Origin: Holacanthus passer
Lineage: Eukaryota > Chordata > Actinopteri > Pomacanthidae
Direction: 5' to 3'
Length of the DNA: 64,000 nucleotides
Assembly (NCBI GenBank): GCA_025331565.1
Contig: JAFREQ010000034.1
Coordinates: 2,666,001-2,730,000 of the forward strand
A model generated the notes under the pieces. It saw only the letters and a list, made by a program, of their open reading frames with translations. It ran no database searches and was not told the DNA's origin. The position numbers were made by a program, and so were the translations under genes. This document shows positions 10,779 through 24,800 of the stretch, piece after piece (positions within the stretch are counted from its first letter, which is position 1; the number at the start of each line of letters is the position of its first letter).

Positions 10779-13700
10779 AGGCATCTTCTCCACAGCTCTG
10801 TCACCTCCTCTTACACACAACAATGCACATGCCTTTCCTTTCTTTCATTCTGCTCTTCCTCCTCTCCAGATAATCTCTTTCCATTCGACACTCGGCTCTC
10901 TCCTTCTCTCCTCTCTGATCATTCACTTTTTCTGCAGGAGATGTGTGTTTTGTCAACTGAAAACCTGTCAAGACAGTCTAAACACACAGTCATGATTTAT
11001 TTTTGGAAAAAACATACAGTACAGAGAGAAAATTATGAACCTACAGTATCTTATGTGATATATACAGAAGTCTCATATAAATCCCTCTACATTGATAGAG
11101 GAGGGTTCTGTATGAGTGTGTAGATAACATATGAATGTTTCATTATGAAATGTGTTTAATGCATTATACTGTATTGGTGATTCAACCTGTGAATACTTGT
11201 GAAGGGCATATTGTATGTCCCTGTGACATGGGGCTGGCGCAAAGCCTGATGGGAATGATGGAGGAGAGTCTCAGAGGAGGCAGGTCTTTGCACGTCCCAA
11301 CATTTACTGCCATTCTTTATGTAAATTATTGAAATGTATGATAATGTTTACCGAGTCCTTAGCCCGTTTATTAAAAAGCACTGAAATTTCTATATGTGAT
11401 ACCATTGCAGAAAGGACACGATCACAGTGTGATCAATGTGTCCTTCCTGTAATTAATGCAATTCAAAATGGATTTTCCCTCTGTGAGCTTACGTGGCTCA
11501 AGTGTATCCTGGCTGTCCTATTTTTTGTTCAAAATCCTAAATCGTAATCGCATCATGTATGGAAGAAAAAAGAAGCACACTGACCTTCAATCAGTTCCAC
11601 CCACTCATTCAATTTTTACAGTGCAGACTGCCCTCCAGTGGAGGTAACATGTAACAGCATGCCTTACTTGGTCATTTCTGCCTGTAGTTGTGACAGCACA
11701 AAATAAAGAAACCACCTGAGATGACAAAACACAATGAGAGGAATGTAGAATGTAGTTGAGATGAGCACAAGGTTTTCTAAATTGGTGGGTAGAAAATCAT
11801 AATAAAAAACATTCCAAAGACTTTTTTAAAGATTGTAGGTGTTGAGTAAAGGGTAGAAGGGTACAAATGTGTGTCAACACGCACTTTTTTTTAAAGTGCA
11901 AAGACAGCCTTCAAGGAATCCTCCACCATTCCCTTCTGTATCCTAGAAAGTACCCCCTTATCAACCAACCTCCCTATTTTGTTTTCTTATCAACAAATGT
12001 TTTAGGTTGATTACTATATGCTTATTGGGTGCAAAGACTTGTAATAAGTTCTTGAAAAAAAAAAGATGACAAATCTGAGAAGATATTTCTATGCTATTAT
12101 ACTTCAGTGCGTATTTGTGTCCACATTTATAGTCATTGACATAACTATATTTTGCCAGAACACACACTTTTTTACATAACAAAAAATGTTGTGCAGTGCA
12201 GTGTTAAAGGTATACTCCTCAACATCAGTGTGCCCTCAAAGAGGTTGTGCTCTTATATGGGTGTACAGGGCAACAGTTCTGGCACCCGCTAGCGCAGCTG
12301 AAACAAAGCCAAATCGCATCTTACAGTACTGTCTTTTCAATTTATCTGCCCCCTTGAACCAGTAGAATGAGTCCTTGCAAAAATGTGTGCCATGTAGAGG
12401 CCTGCTGTGCAGCAATTATACACTGATAGACATCTCCCAGCTGAACCTGCGGGAGCCCTCCACGACAGATAGACACAGGACGACCACTCATTACAAAAGT
12501 AAGATAAAAGAAAACATGCCTTCTAAGTCAAAGGAGCTTGACAAAAATTTCCAGCGAGGGCTACTGAACAATTCATAAGAAAAATGAATGCATTTCATAC
12601 TCCAATTTTATCTATTTACTCAATGATTCATCCGAATATATAATGTGTGTTTTTTACATTGCAGTGTTTGGCATGAGTTTAGTATGAGGCATTAGTATGA
12701 ATGCACCCAACAAGGGATGTCCAAGAGTCCTACACAAATCAGAGATTCCTTTCGCCTGGCTCACAGGCTTTCTGCTTAGCTGTGGCCACGGGTGCCTGCT
12801 AACATCGTACTGTAAAAGGCAGATGCCATGTAAGTCCAGGCCAAAGGTGAGAGGGGGTTTTTGCCAGGATTGGAAAAGAACATGAGGACAGATTGTGATA
12901 AAGGGCCCGACTGGAGTGTGGTGGATGATTCCTCGTATGTCTGCGTGAGAAAGATGACTGTTACTGTACAACCTGCAGTATGTATTCAAGGATCCAAACG
13001 TGCTCGCATGGTGGTGGTGTGTCTGCGTGTGTCCTCAGCCCTTTCCCACAGTTCTGTCCTCTTGCCGATTGTTCGGCTCCATCCTTGGTTGCTGCTCCGC
13101 CCTCTTCCCCATCTCTGCTGTGCTGGGCCTTGGTACCCTCCAGTGAAACACTCTCACACTCTCTGGTAACTGAACAATGGGGTTGAGGCTGAACAACTGG
13201 AGATCCTTACATGAGAACATGCAATGAGGTACACTGCCATAACCAAGAGCTTCAACATCCAGGGTCTGCCACCCTTCAGCTTAAAAGCGATGTTCAGCCC
13301 TGAGTAATTGAGAACTGTTGGGTCAGCTTGGGTGGAGCAAACATCCCACTCACCATATGTATAGATAATACATGAGTATGCAAACAACCAACTCGTTCAT
13401 TGTTTACCATAGTAGCCAGAGTAGTTCCTCTCTGTTGTAGTGAATGAACAGCCATGTAATAGTTTGTCAATGAATGGATAATGAATAATAAGTATTATTA
13501 AACTAAAAAAAACAAACAAAAACAAACAAAAAAAACTAAGCAAAACAGCCAATACAGGGGTTCCTCAGGACCAACAAACAAGACCACTGAACCAGCTGAC
13601 TCAGGGGTGTCTCAATGCAGTTCTCATCCCCAGGCATGTCCTCAAGGGTCTCCATTTTTTCCTTAACATATTGCATCCTGGACCACTCCACGGCTGGGAT

Positions 13701-16700
13701 TGTACCACGAAATTATGGTTTGCATATTTTGTTTTCTTGGGAATGATTACTCATTCTTATTACTGGGGGAGGGGAGGGGCGGTTTTTTGTGGTAGTTGGC
13801 TGCCTGGCGTACGGTGCATCCTTTCCAAACACTGCTGACCTTTTCCAGACGTGGACACATGTCCAAATCAGGTGCAAATACACTGTGATTCATTTATTTT
13901 TCGGCGTGCGTGTGTGTGAGCGTGTGGGACGACGGTGTTATATAGCACCGAGATTATGTACAACTGGGCTGCATTTCATCTAGTGGTGCTTCATGTCCTG
14001 AAACGCAGAGTATTTATGCTTGCTTAACTGTGTCATTAGAATAGTGGTGATGGAAGCTAATTAAACTAATTGATTTTAATTAAGTCTACAAAGAGAATAT
14101 GTACAAGTCTGGATTTTTATGAAACATGCAGTATAGTTTACGTATTTCTACAGAACAATCACCTTTTTGCCACATTCTGTATTTAGTAAGAGGATTAGAT
14201 AGAAGCTGGTTAATAAGTGGGTTTTAGTTTTTATATATTTGTTTAAATTCTACACGGGTTTCAAGAGCTAAGCTACACAAGAGTGCAAGTGGAAGCTGTT
14301 TCTATACTGTTCAGTGTAGTATTCAGGCTGCCATACTTTATACCATAAACAAGGTCACACAGAAAACCCTGCAGACAATTGTTCCTGTCAGGTTACTTGC
14401 CCAACTCCACATCTCTCGACAGCCACAACTCACAGCAAGAGCGTTTGAACAGCAAGCTTGTTCTTCTCAGTCCTTGTTGTGCCTTGTTACTTTGGGTGCT
14501 TCAATCCAGCCATGGCAGCCAGGTCCGCAAAACAACAATGCCAATGTCTTTCTTTATGTGTTTCATGTGCCAGCACGCTCACTAATATGATGACAACACC
14601 AAACAGTATTGTCCCTGTCTGTCTCCCCCAAAAACCAGATCAAGCCAAGTTCTCAATTCTGTCAGCTCACACCTCAGTCAACGACGCTACTTAAGTCTTA
14701 CAGTTTCATCCATGTTGTCATTCACAGGACTGTACTGTTTCCAAGTTACAGTGCTACAACTGAACTTCACAGTGTGGCAGAACCAAGCGGTGGGTACTGC
14801 GTGAAACCCAGTTATTGGTTCTGTCAAAGACGTAGGAGAAAAAGTAAGGCAATACTGAACATCTTCCGTACTTGAACGTATGGGTCCTCATCTTTATTGC
14901 ATTTAAGTAAGCTGAATCACAGCATCCCCGGTTGACTCAGCGAGTCACAATTAGCAGTTTGGACTGAGCTCACAAGCGTTAGTTTTGGACTCTTTGATGG
15001 ATAGTCTTAACAGATGCCAGCCACAATACGTACCGAACGATTTGGTCAATGATTGTTTTGTACTTTTGTCTATGCCTTTACATCTTCTTCTGTCTTGCAA
15101 TGATGAATGATTTGTAGTGCCAAGACGTAAAACTTTCTGTGTTGTTTGTCGTGTGAACAATACATCCTCTAGCCAAAACAATAATGCCTGCAGTTGGAAT
15201 ATAACATGGAAAGAGGTCAACGATGACGAAATGCGCAAAAAAATCTCTTACGTTGCATTCTCTTACAATGGAATGACGAAACAGGCCCGATCACCGATTC
15301 ACTTTTGAATAACCTCATTTCCTGGTTTTCCCGCCACCTCCTAGCATGCCTTTAGAACTCATTGTGAGGTGACCCTCGGCATTTAGCATGTAAGTGCTCT
15401 CGACTGCACAACAAACCCTCTGATTTCTGCATTAATGTGTAGCAGCAGGTCATTGTAGTGTTTGACTTGGTTTAAGTCTGTACCTTTGTGTCATGACCAT
15501 CTGTTTGACCATTGGAGCAGTATGTTCAGATGATAAAAACGGTGCATTTTCTTCTTTTACTTTGGATCCTTCTTTGGTTTCTGTTAATAACCTGGTGCTG
15601 AATAAATACATTTAAAAGGTGCTACCACTGTGGACCGCAGTCCACATTTTGGCTTTCTGAGAGCATAGCCTTCTGGTTGACTGAAAGGGCCTGTGCCCCA
15701 CAAACTCGCAGTCTGAAAATGCTCCGGAGCTAGCACCTCAAATCCACACAGTTTACAGCAGAACTCAACTCTCAATGGTGCCACTTTGATTTTCCAAACT
15801 GCACAAAAACAACAGTTACTCTACTTTTCATATAATGTTTATTATACTGGTTTCAACATACAGTATGTTTTTTTTTTCTTTTCTTTTTTACTATGGTTCA
15901 ATCTGCACTAGGATTTTTCTTTCTTTATTTTCTCTGAGAGAATGAAACTGGCAGATGACAAAAATGCATCTTTTTGGCAAAAGCACAGGAGCACAAACGT
16001 ACTTCTGCTACTGGAATTTGGGTAAAAAAATATATAGAACGTGATTGCTGTGTTGTAAATTCCTGTCATCTATATGTCCTTTATCTGTGTGTATCTATTT
16101 TTGTTGTTATTGTAGAATTGGCTGTAATATTTTGTTTAAAAATGGATTTGATATTCCAATGAAGCGACTATGGTTGTCATATTAATTGCTGCTGATTTTT
16201 GAAATTGTTATCAAAGGTGTTGGGAAATATTGCTTTGTTTATATTCAATCAATTTCTAGATTGTGTTAGCTTGTTGGTGTATTTCACAAATCTATCAGGA
16301 TACTCCCTAGACTATATGATTTATCCGGGGTATTCCAAAAGTTGGCACAATGTCAGTAAGCAAATTCGCTACGGTCTGTAGCATCTTTATGAAAGTGTAC
16401 TCATACAACCTATGTTGTGACTGAGACCATATAAGGAATGATTTCTTTGTTGTTGTTAAATATAAAATGTAAGTAAATTGTTTCATGGAATCCCCGTTCT
16501 TTAAAAAAGCAAACTGATGTCCTATTTTTGGGAACAATATGAATATTATTAATAACATATGGTGCTAAAGTTCTTTTTGTATGTTTTCGTTTTTAGATGA
16601 AAAGAGAAATATTATGCTGAAAATGTAATGTTAAGCCTTACTGTAGATTCATATATCAGACTGTTCATCCCAGAAGAGAAAAATAAATATAGTATTTGAA

Positions 16701-18470
16701 AGTGCAATATATCAGTGCTGTATTCACATGTGCATGACACATTTCAACAAATGAAAGCAGCCTGCAAAAGTGTAACAATGATCTGAGCCTGCACACTTTT
16801 GACTAATGGGGGAAAGTTTAGTGAATGTGTCCTGATATAATGTTAGTAGTGCATCTTCCAATTTAGCCATGGCTTGCACTTCATTTATTCATTTTGATGA
16901 AACCTCTGCAACTTGTGCGAAGTGATGTTGGGAATTACTACATGTGATGCCACCAAACATCAACTAATAAGAAAGATAAAGATAAAGCTCTAAGCTGTCC
17001 TACCCAAACAGCAACAAAACTACAAGAAAGAGAAGACGCCTGTGTGATTTAACTATGCTACACCAGGGCTTTTAACATGGGTGCACTAGATCAAATCATT
17101 TTGCTAATCATTTCACAGACCAATAGCAGTAATTATGAGGGAATTTCTTCTGCAAATAGGAACAGTACTAAAAATATAGATATTGAGACATGCACATAGC
17201 TTCCATTTTTTTTTACTTGCATTGGCAGTTCCATGGTGAGTGGATATCTGGAGGATGAGTCTGAGGTCAGGGCAAACTTTGCAAATGCAATATGATTCAC
17301 TTTAAGATATACAGTATGTTGAGAGGTTACATCTGCTGAGAACTCTATTTTTATATTGTACAGAAAATAAAAGCCGAAAAGGCCCCACAGACCTAAACAC
17401 AAGGTTACTGAATTGAATAATTTGGCAGATCCTGCTCTGCTGTATTTCATCATAGATGATGTATTGCTATTTGCAATTGAGTTAGTCAGGCGTATTTTTA
17501 TATTTTAACATACCTTTAATATATTCAGATATCTGTAGTTTAGCAATCAATCCTTTCACTTTACACAGAGACATCACAAATCACCTAAAGAGGCTGTCAA
17601 AGTGACATTTCCTGACCATCCCAAATAAACCAGTCAACCCAACAGAAGATAGATAGATAGATAGATAAGATTAAACCCTGAATACCAATGACAGTTTCTG
17701 GACGTGTGCAGAGCTTATCCGTCTTTTGTTGTCACTGGTGCAGCCAACCTTGTGAGTGACTGGTCTCTTTTCCACTCTCTATCATCTTGCTGTATCTACA
17801 CAGGTTCCTGTCTCTCTCCACGTGTCTCATCTGCCTCTGTCTCAGTTGCTGTCTTGATTGTCTGTCTACATTCTCGTCCTAGAAAAACAGAGATAAAACA
17901 GCAATTGCAAACGGCGTGTCAAGATAATTTTTTGATATACACTTAAAATTGTCTCTTACTCCCCTCACAAAAGTGAGACCTGCATTTTAACACCCTCATT
18001 GTGCCACCAGTGTTTTTCAGATTATTAGTGTAACAGGTGTAACATTAATAACGTTTGCATTATATTTAGGTGTGCCTGTTCAAGAGAGATGGCTCACAAG
18101 GACACTTAAAATAAGCTAAGATTTGTGTCAAAATTCTCATCACTTCTACAATTGACAAAGTAAAAAATAATTAAATAGTTATTAGTGTAGTGACAAATAA
18201 GAAAACAAATAATAAAGCAGTAGAAGTTTCAATGCAATGAAACAACAAAATGATATTTATATGCAAAGATATCTAACAGTCTAGTCATCAATGCAAAAGT
18301 CAATCCTTGTTTTTGTGGCTGCAATTCTTTAATTGTCTGTCACTGATTATTCTTTTTATTTTCAAATCAACAAACTGAAAATCTGCCTACGAAGTGACAC
18401 CACTTTATCAGTCCTGTTTCTCTGATCTCTCAGCTGTTTCACACTCGGCAGCTGCAGCAGCTGTTTTGGT
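10779..18470. other. xkr6 3' UTR and xkr6-ccm2 intergenic region
   Basis: No coding exon is supported here. Candidate poly(A) signals AATAAA on the + strand occur at 11702 and again near 15.6 and 16.68 kb, so the xkr6 3' UTR could be about 0.9 kb or several kb long. The remainder is AT-rich with many stop codons. An A-rich run with CAAACAAA units (about 13505-13533) and a short (AGAT)5 microsatellite at 17647-17667 are the only simple repeats of note. The many short open frames lack splice signals and family resemblance. Confidence 0.6.
17647..17667. repeat. (AGAT)n microsatellite
   Basis: Five AGAT units in the intergenic region between xkr6 and ccm2. Confidence 0.85.
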
Positions 18471-18853
18471 TTGTGCACAGCAAAGCATGCTGGACCACAG
18501 TTCAACGCCCAAAATGGCGGCACGATTGAAAAGTTTTGCCTGTTCTATCCGAGTTTGTCTCGTTTACAGACTATTTCTTTAGTTGTTTTAGCGGCATTGG
18601 AGCGAAACAATTTCACACTGGTGGCACGTCGGTATTTTTTTCTAATGGTTGCGGAATAAGGGAAAAACCAGGATGGCGTTTTGCTATCAGCTCAAATTCG
18701 GGCATCACTTTGCCGATGCTAGGCTAAGCTAGGCTAGGCTAGCAGGCTAACTACTGTCAGATGAGTGCTGGTTAAAAGCTTCGGGAGTTATGTCTTGTCT
18801 CACCTGGATCTCCACGCTGAACTGAATATGAAGAAGAGGACCTTTCCATAGAA
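18470..18853 (+). promoter_or_regulatory. ccm2: ccm2 proximal promoter and 5' UTR with YY1 motif and two uORFs
   Basis: AAAATGGCGGC at 18511-18521 is an exact match to the YY1 initiator-type motif that often marks the start of housekeeping transcripts. It lies about 340 bases upstream of the canonical ccm2 ATG. Downstream are two short open frames in tandem: 18790-18825 (ATG to TGA) and 18828-18851 (ATG to TAG). The main ATG follows at 18854, with two bases between each stop and the next ATG. The transcription start itself is not visible, and inclusion of both uORFs in the mRNA is inferred. Confidence 0.5.
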
Positions 18854-21800
18854 ATGGAGGATGATGTGAAAAAAGTGAAAAAGGTAAGTCGGGCAATTGA
18901 CAGTACTTTGTACTGCAAGTTGAGCTAGCCAGCTAGCATGCTAACTTACTAGCTAGTTAGACCAGGGGAGTTTAGCTGCTAGCTTGCTAAGTTTAGCCAA
19001 CTATCAAGTAAACATCAACCTCGCCAACATGATACACAGTGATAGATAGAGATATATTATCTTTTCTGTCGATCAGTTTTAAATAGGAAAAAACGTGTAT
19101 CTTACAGAAGGGAAATTAAATTCAGGTAAATTGAGGCGCAACAGATTGAGCCTAAAAAAGCCAGTGAAGTGTTAGAAGTTAAGTTTAGCGTCTCAGTTCA
19201 AGATTTCCATGAGTTTTAGGATGGTTTTATTTCTCATAATAATATCAAGTCTGCGTTGTTGTGGTCCATTAAATGTCTTCTGATCTAGTGTGCTTTGGTA
19301 AATGTAGTTAAAAGTAAATAATCGGCCGTAGTTGTAATAATTAGGCTAACGTTAATCTATTAGTCATGATGAGCTCTTTTAATAGAGAGTGTGACATGTA
19401 GGTTTGTATAAGGCAGTGCTAGTGTTTTCAAAAATGTAATGAAAGCACACCCAGGTTTGCAGCAGTAATAACCCTCGTTGTTCAGTGGTTCATGGAGGAT
19501 CTGAGCTGAACATCTGCTGTCAAAGGCAACTGTTATCAGTGTCAGTCATGCGAAAGGGAATCAGCACTCCTTGGTCGTGCCATCCTGCCCCTGTCTCACA
19601 CATGGAGTACAAACACATACTACCTAATGATCCTGTTTGATATGGAGACAGATCCTTATGTTCAGACACATATCTGACATTTCTTTTATCTTTTCTTCCC
19701 CCTGTGTTTTAGACCAGACACAAGGGACATTTTCTGTCTATTCCTCTGGTTGGCACAGGAGGAAATTGAAGGGCAATAGACGCCAAATCTAGGCAGGACA
19801 TGACAAGCTCTCACAGCCCTGAGCAGCCTAATGAGAAGTCTAGTGCCTGAGGTTAACATCTTTGCTATGATTGTGCTGGTCATTCCCTAATTTTTCCATG
19901 ATGACACTGGAGTTACTTCCCATCTTATTCCACCTTCTCTTGATGTGAGGGGAAATTTGGACTGAAATGAACTCATGTTCTTGTGTTAAGAAGGTTTGTT
20001 GTGGCAAGGAAATGTTTTTATCAGCAATGTTAACAAACCCAAAGTCTGATGTTAGTTTAACGAGGCAAATTTCCCCTAAAAATACCATGTCACTGATAAG
20101 TTGCCCAGTTGGGACCACAAAAAAGATAGACTCAAAGTAGACATCTTAAAACACCTGTCTAGCAGCATTTTGGTCTTTTGGAAAGTCACTTATCCTTTGA
20201 AAACAAATCATGTCTTTTTGTCCATTAAGCTCAGTACAAATTAATGTTTCGGCTTTATAAAACTTTTTATGACCTCTTTCTGCTAGTTTTTAGTGTCATG
20301 TCAATGCTAGGAAATTTGTTGACAAGGTTGAGCACTTACTGGTCCAGATTGATAATCTTAGAGATCAGTTGCAAATACCTACAGTTCTTGTTTGTGCCAC
20401 TTGGTGGTGATAGTGAACAGCATTTGCCCCAGATGTATTTTTTTATCAATGTACAGAGAATGTTATTACACAGGTTTAAGTGAAAGCTCAGACCCCTTCA
20501 TATGACAAATACTCATAAATCAAGATTGAAGAACATTCTCATGGAAGTGCTGCAGCTTAGATCTGCAAATGCAGAGAAAGATGGTAACATTTTAGCTTAT
20601 GACCACTGGAGAAAACATTGTCATGTTTTTTGTTGGTGTACACAAGACAAATAGGTCTTAGATTACACTCACTTACTTTGCGCTCACTTACTTTGCATGA
20701 AAATGAGTGTATTGCATACTTATGTCACTGTTATTAGGTCATTCATGTTCAAGAGATGGTAATTATTTGTTGAATTGTTATTTTTACACCCTGTTGAGTT
20801 ACACTGAATATGGTGAAATTAGAACAATATAAAAGCAGCAGCAAGTTTTCTTACGATATATATCAAGGAATAAATAGAAGACAAGTATGTTTTAACTAAT
20901 GTCTTCTCAGGCTATGTACTGTTTAATAATGCACTGGCCATAGGTTGTGTCAAATATAGCTCTCTAACTGTGTGCTACATTCATCATTGTTGTGGATGTG
21001 TCAACAGATTATTATCAACTTTGTTATGAATGTGTGAAAATGAGATACTAGCTATAAAAAGGAAAAATTTCCTGTAAAGCAAATCATTGCCTTATTGAAT
21101 CCACAGCGTAAACAGCATTGCAGATGCGACATCTGTGGTATGCATAATAGAATATACACGGTCTTGTATTTCTGTGGTTTGGCAGTGACGTGCATGGACC
21201 TTCAGCTGCAGAGCTGAGTCGTGAGTGTGTGATGGAAGCAATCATCGCATCGCAATAACATATGAAGATCTGGAGTTTAAGCGATTATCACCACACACTC
21301 TCTTTTGTCTGTTTTCAATATCTGTGAAGCAGTTTTCAAAACAACATGAGAAGTCAGCTGCTGTTGTTTAATCATGTAAAATTCAAAGTATGAATGCGCG
21401 TGCCATCACAGGAAGTTGTGGCGAGTCCCCTTCCTGTTCTTGTGCCTGAGTCTAGAGACAGAGACACTTCCCTTCCTCTGTGGAGGGTCACACCCCTCAC
21501 ATACACATTCGCGCTGTGTTTGATCGTGTGGGTCTGTCACCAGTTAGCAGCTGTCACTGTGTGAGTGGAGGCAACAGGTGACTAGTTTAGACAATGCAAG
21601 TGTAGCAGCATCCGTGGCCAGCCTGTGTCCTTGCTGTCGAATAGGCGACTCTTCCAGCGAGTGGGTTCATGGAGAACGAGGTACGCTTTTTAAAATGCTT
21701 TGAAGTGTTTTGTACGCCTCGATCAAAATGTATCAAGGTTTTTGTGAAGCACACTTAACTGAACTCTTAAACATTTTACCAGTTGATACAAGAGCTAAAG

Positions 21801-24800
21801 AAAGCTATTACTACAGGTATTTTACAGGTCATATTTGCAAGCAAAGCAATGAAGAGATTCTAAAGTAAATACAGAAACATTTTTGACTTTGAATTCATAC
21901 TCAAGTTCATTGTACTTAATGCAATGACAATAAAGGAAAGAGATTATGTGTTTCTTGTGATGCATATGTGGCAGCTGTTTATTGAGGTTTTGAGGTTAAT
22001 GTTCATGATGTTCAGATGTAGATGTATAGGACGTGATTCTCCATCACGTTTTACACCGTCTTCAACCACAAACTCCTCCAGTATTGCAAAATGCAGAGTT
22101 TCATTTTGCACATGCTTTTGTTGACATTTGAGCAACACATATTGGGTAACATGGAGGGCTGTACATTTGCACTCTCAAAGAGTCCATCTGCTGCATCTTA
22201 CTCTACAGTCGGGGGAGGCAAGGTCAGCAGAAATTACAAGGCTTAAAAGTACCACAGTTAAGAGAAGTTTGATATAGTTTCTGCTTGTTTTCTTCTATTA
22301 CCCTTTCTGTATTTCTTAATACGTTGTTGCATAGAAACACATGATGACAGTGGTTTATAATTCAGAGTCTGAAATGCTATATATACACACTAATTGAGTT
22401 TCATTTCTCACTGTGGTTTGGAAGGCAGCTTGACAATCTTCTAATTTCCTCTCAACCCCACTCTCTTTGTCTTCATTGACCAGCCTGGTATCGTGTCTCC
22501 GTTCAAGCGAGTCTTCCTGAAAGGAGAGAAGGGGAGAGACAAGAAGGCCCAGGAGAAAGCCACTGAGCGCAGGGCCCTCCACACCTTCTCACTCTCTCAG
22601 CCTGACCACCGAATCGACCCTGACATCCTGCTCAATGACTACATTGAGAAGGAAGTCAAAGTGAGTGTGACGAGCAGAGATATAACCCACATATTAAACA
22701 TTTTGTAGTATAATTCTCTTAAGGAAATGATGATTCAAATGATATTAGGTTATGCTATGTTTTTTACATGACTTTTTGTACAACTTTTAGTAATACCTTT
22801 GTGCATGTTCTGTCCTGTCCAGTACTTGGGGCAGCTAACATCAGTTCCAGGATACTTGAACCCATCAAGTCGCACAGAAGTGCTGCAGCTCATTGACACT
22901 GCAAGGGTGAGTGAGTAAGAGGATTTAACCTGATCCTTCTGTTGGTTGCTGTCTCTCGCTCTCAATTTCTCTTTTTTCATCATTAATAATAAATGAAATT
23001 CCTTTCATAGTTAAATTCTGTTTATGCAAAATAATGCAGATGATAAAAGCTTTAATGCTCATACTTACATATGGTGAACTGGATTATTAAGGTTGTGAGA
23101 TGTGGTATTTATAATTTTTATCATAACAGTGGTAATTACCTGGATTGTATGCCTCTGTGATTCTCAGAAGTCCCATCAGTTGGCAGGCCAGCTGACATCA
23201 GAACAGGATGCAGTGGTGAGCTTGTCGGCGTACAACATAAAGCTTGTATGGCGCGATGGAGAAGACATCATCTTGAGAGTGCCCATCCATGATATTGCTG
23301 CTGTCTCCTACATCAGGGACGACTCTTTACACCTCGTCGTCATCAAAACAGGTAAAACAAAAAAATAAAGGTTCCTTGAGATGTTAGAATGAAGTTGTGA
23401 AGTATGGCATATTGTTGTAAGATTACAGAAATTTAAGGATATACAGAGAAGTGGTTTGGGATCTTGTTACAGTGATCGTGTAGACAGGAGTTACCTGCAG
23501 TCTAGTTGCAACACAGTAGTCGATGTCGGTGCCATCAGGTCCCTCTGTTTTTTTGTTTGGTAACTTTTTAGAGGCAGAGGGAACAATAGTATTTTGTATC
23601 TTGTTAAATTCAATTTAAAACAAGTGCTTAACTGACATATTTCTGGAAGAGGAACTAGTAATAATGTGAAATTATTTGGCAACAAAAACAAATGAGGAAA
23701 TGATGAAGAAAAAAATCTTTTTAAGAAATGTCTCAAACCATGTCCACTAAGCTAGCAACAATTCAAAATTTGAATGGTCAAATTAGACTGTATATATGTT
23801 TCTATGTTTTTCAGCCCAGGAGTCGGGAGGTTCTCCTTGTCCCAGCTCGTGTCCTGATCTCAACAAGTCTCAGACGCTGAGCTCCTTGTCAGAGAGTGGA
23901 GCTGTGCTTGTGGAAGTCTGCTGTCTGCTTGTGCTGGCCGTTGATAATAAGGTACTATTTTGCATCTGTGGCTGTGTTTACAACATGCATATTGTTAAAT
24001 GGAAATCTGCATGCCAGCAATTAATTACTTTTGTACCTTTTGCTGACCACAGTCTGAAGTCTGCTTTGTGTGTTCCTATGTCATGAATAAGTTTCTGCAG
24101 AAGAGTGCATTGTTAACAGCTAACTTGTTTGTCTTTTAGGCAGCAGCAGAGGAGCTGTGTCTTTTGCTCAGTCAGGTCTTTCAGATCGTTTACACAGAAT
24201 CAACCATTGACTTCTTGGACAGAGCCATTTTTGATGGAGCGACTACCCCTACCAGACACCTTTCTCTTTACAGCGGTAAGGAAAAAACAGAAAAACAAAC
24301 GAAAATAATGAATGAAACTAATCTTACAGATTATGGTTTCATTTTTTAAAAATTTGATTGGGTGTAATGTACGGTAGTGTAATACTGTACTCTGTGGATG
24401 TCCTTGGAGTTTTTCCCTCCTTCTCAAGCTGCTGAAGGAACTGAAACAACAATGAAATGAATCTGAAAAAAATGTACTTTTTTATTGCATTTTGCAGATG
24501 ACTCTTCAAGCAAAGTGGATGTTAAGGAGGCCTTTGAAGAGGATGCCAGCACATTGTAAGTACACGTTTCCATTTTGGGCACAGTGCTCAAGAAGAATTT
24601 TGACACATCTCTGAGAGTGGTTTACTTTTGCTTGTCACTTACAAGCAATGTATTCTTCTCTTAGTCCTTTCCAGGGCTCTATGGAAGCAGAAGAAAACTC
24701 TCCATCCGCTTCCACCCCAGCATCCCCTCAGACGAAGACCGCGAGTGAAGGAGAGCTCAGCACCACTGCCGCAGAGCTGCTGCAGGACTACATGACCACA

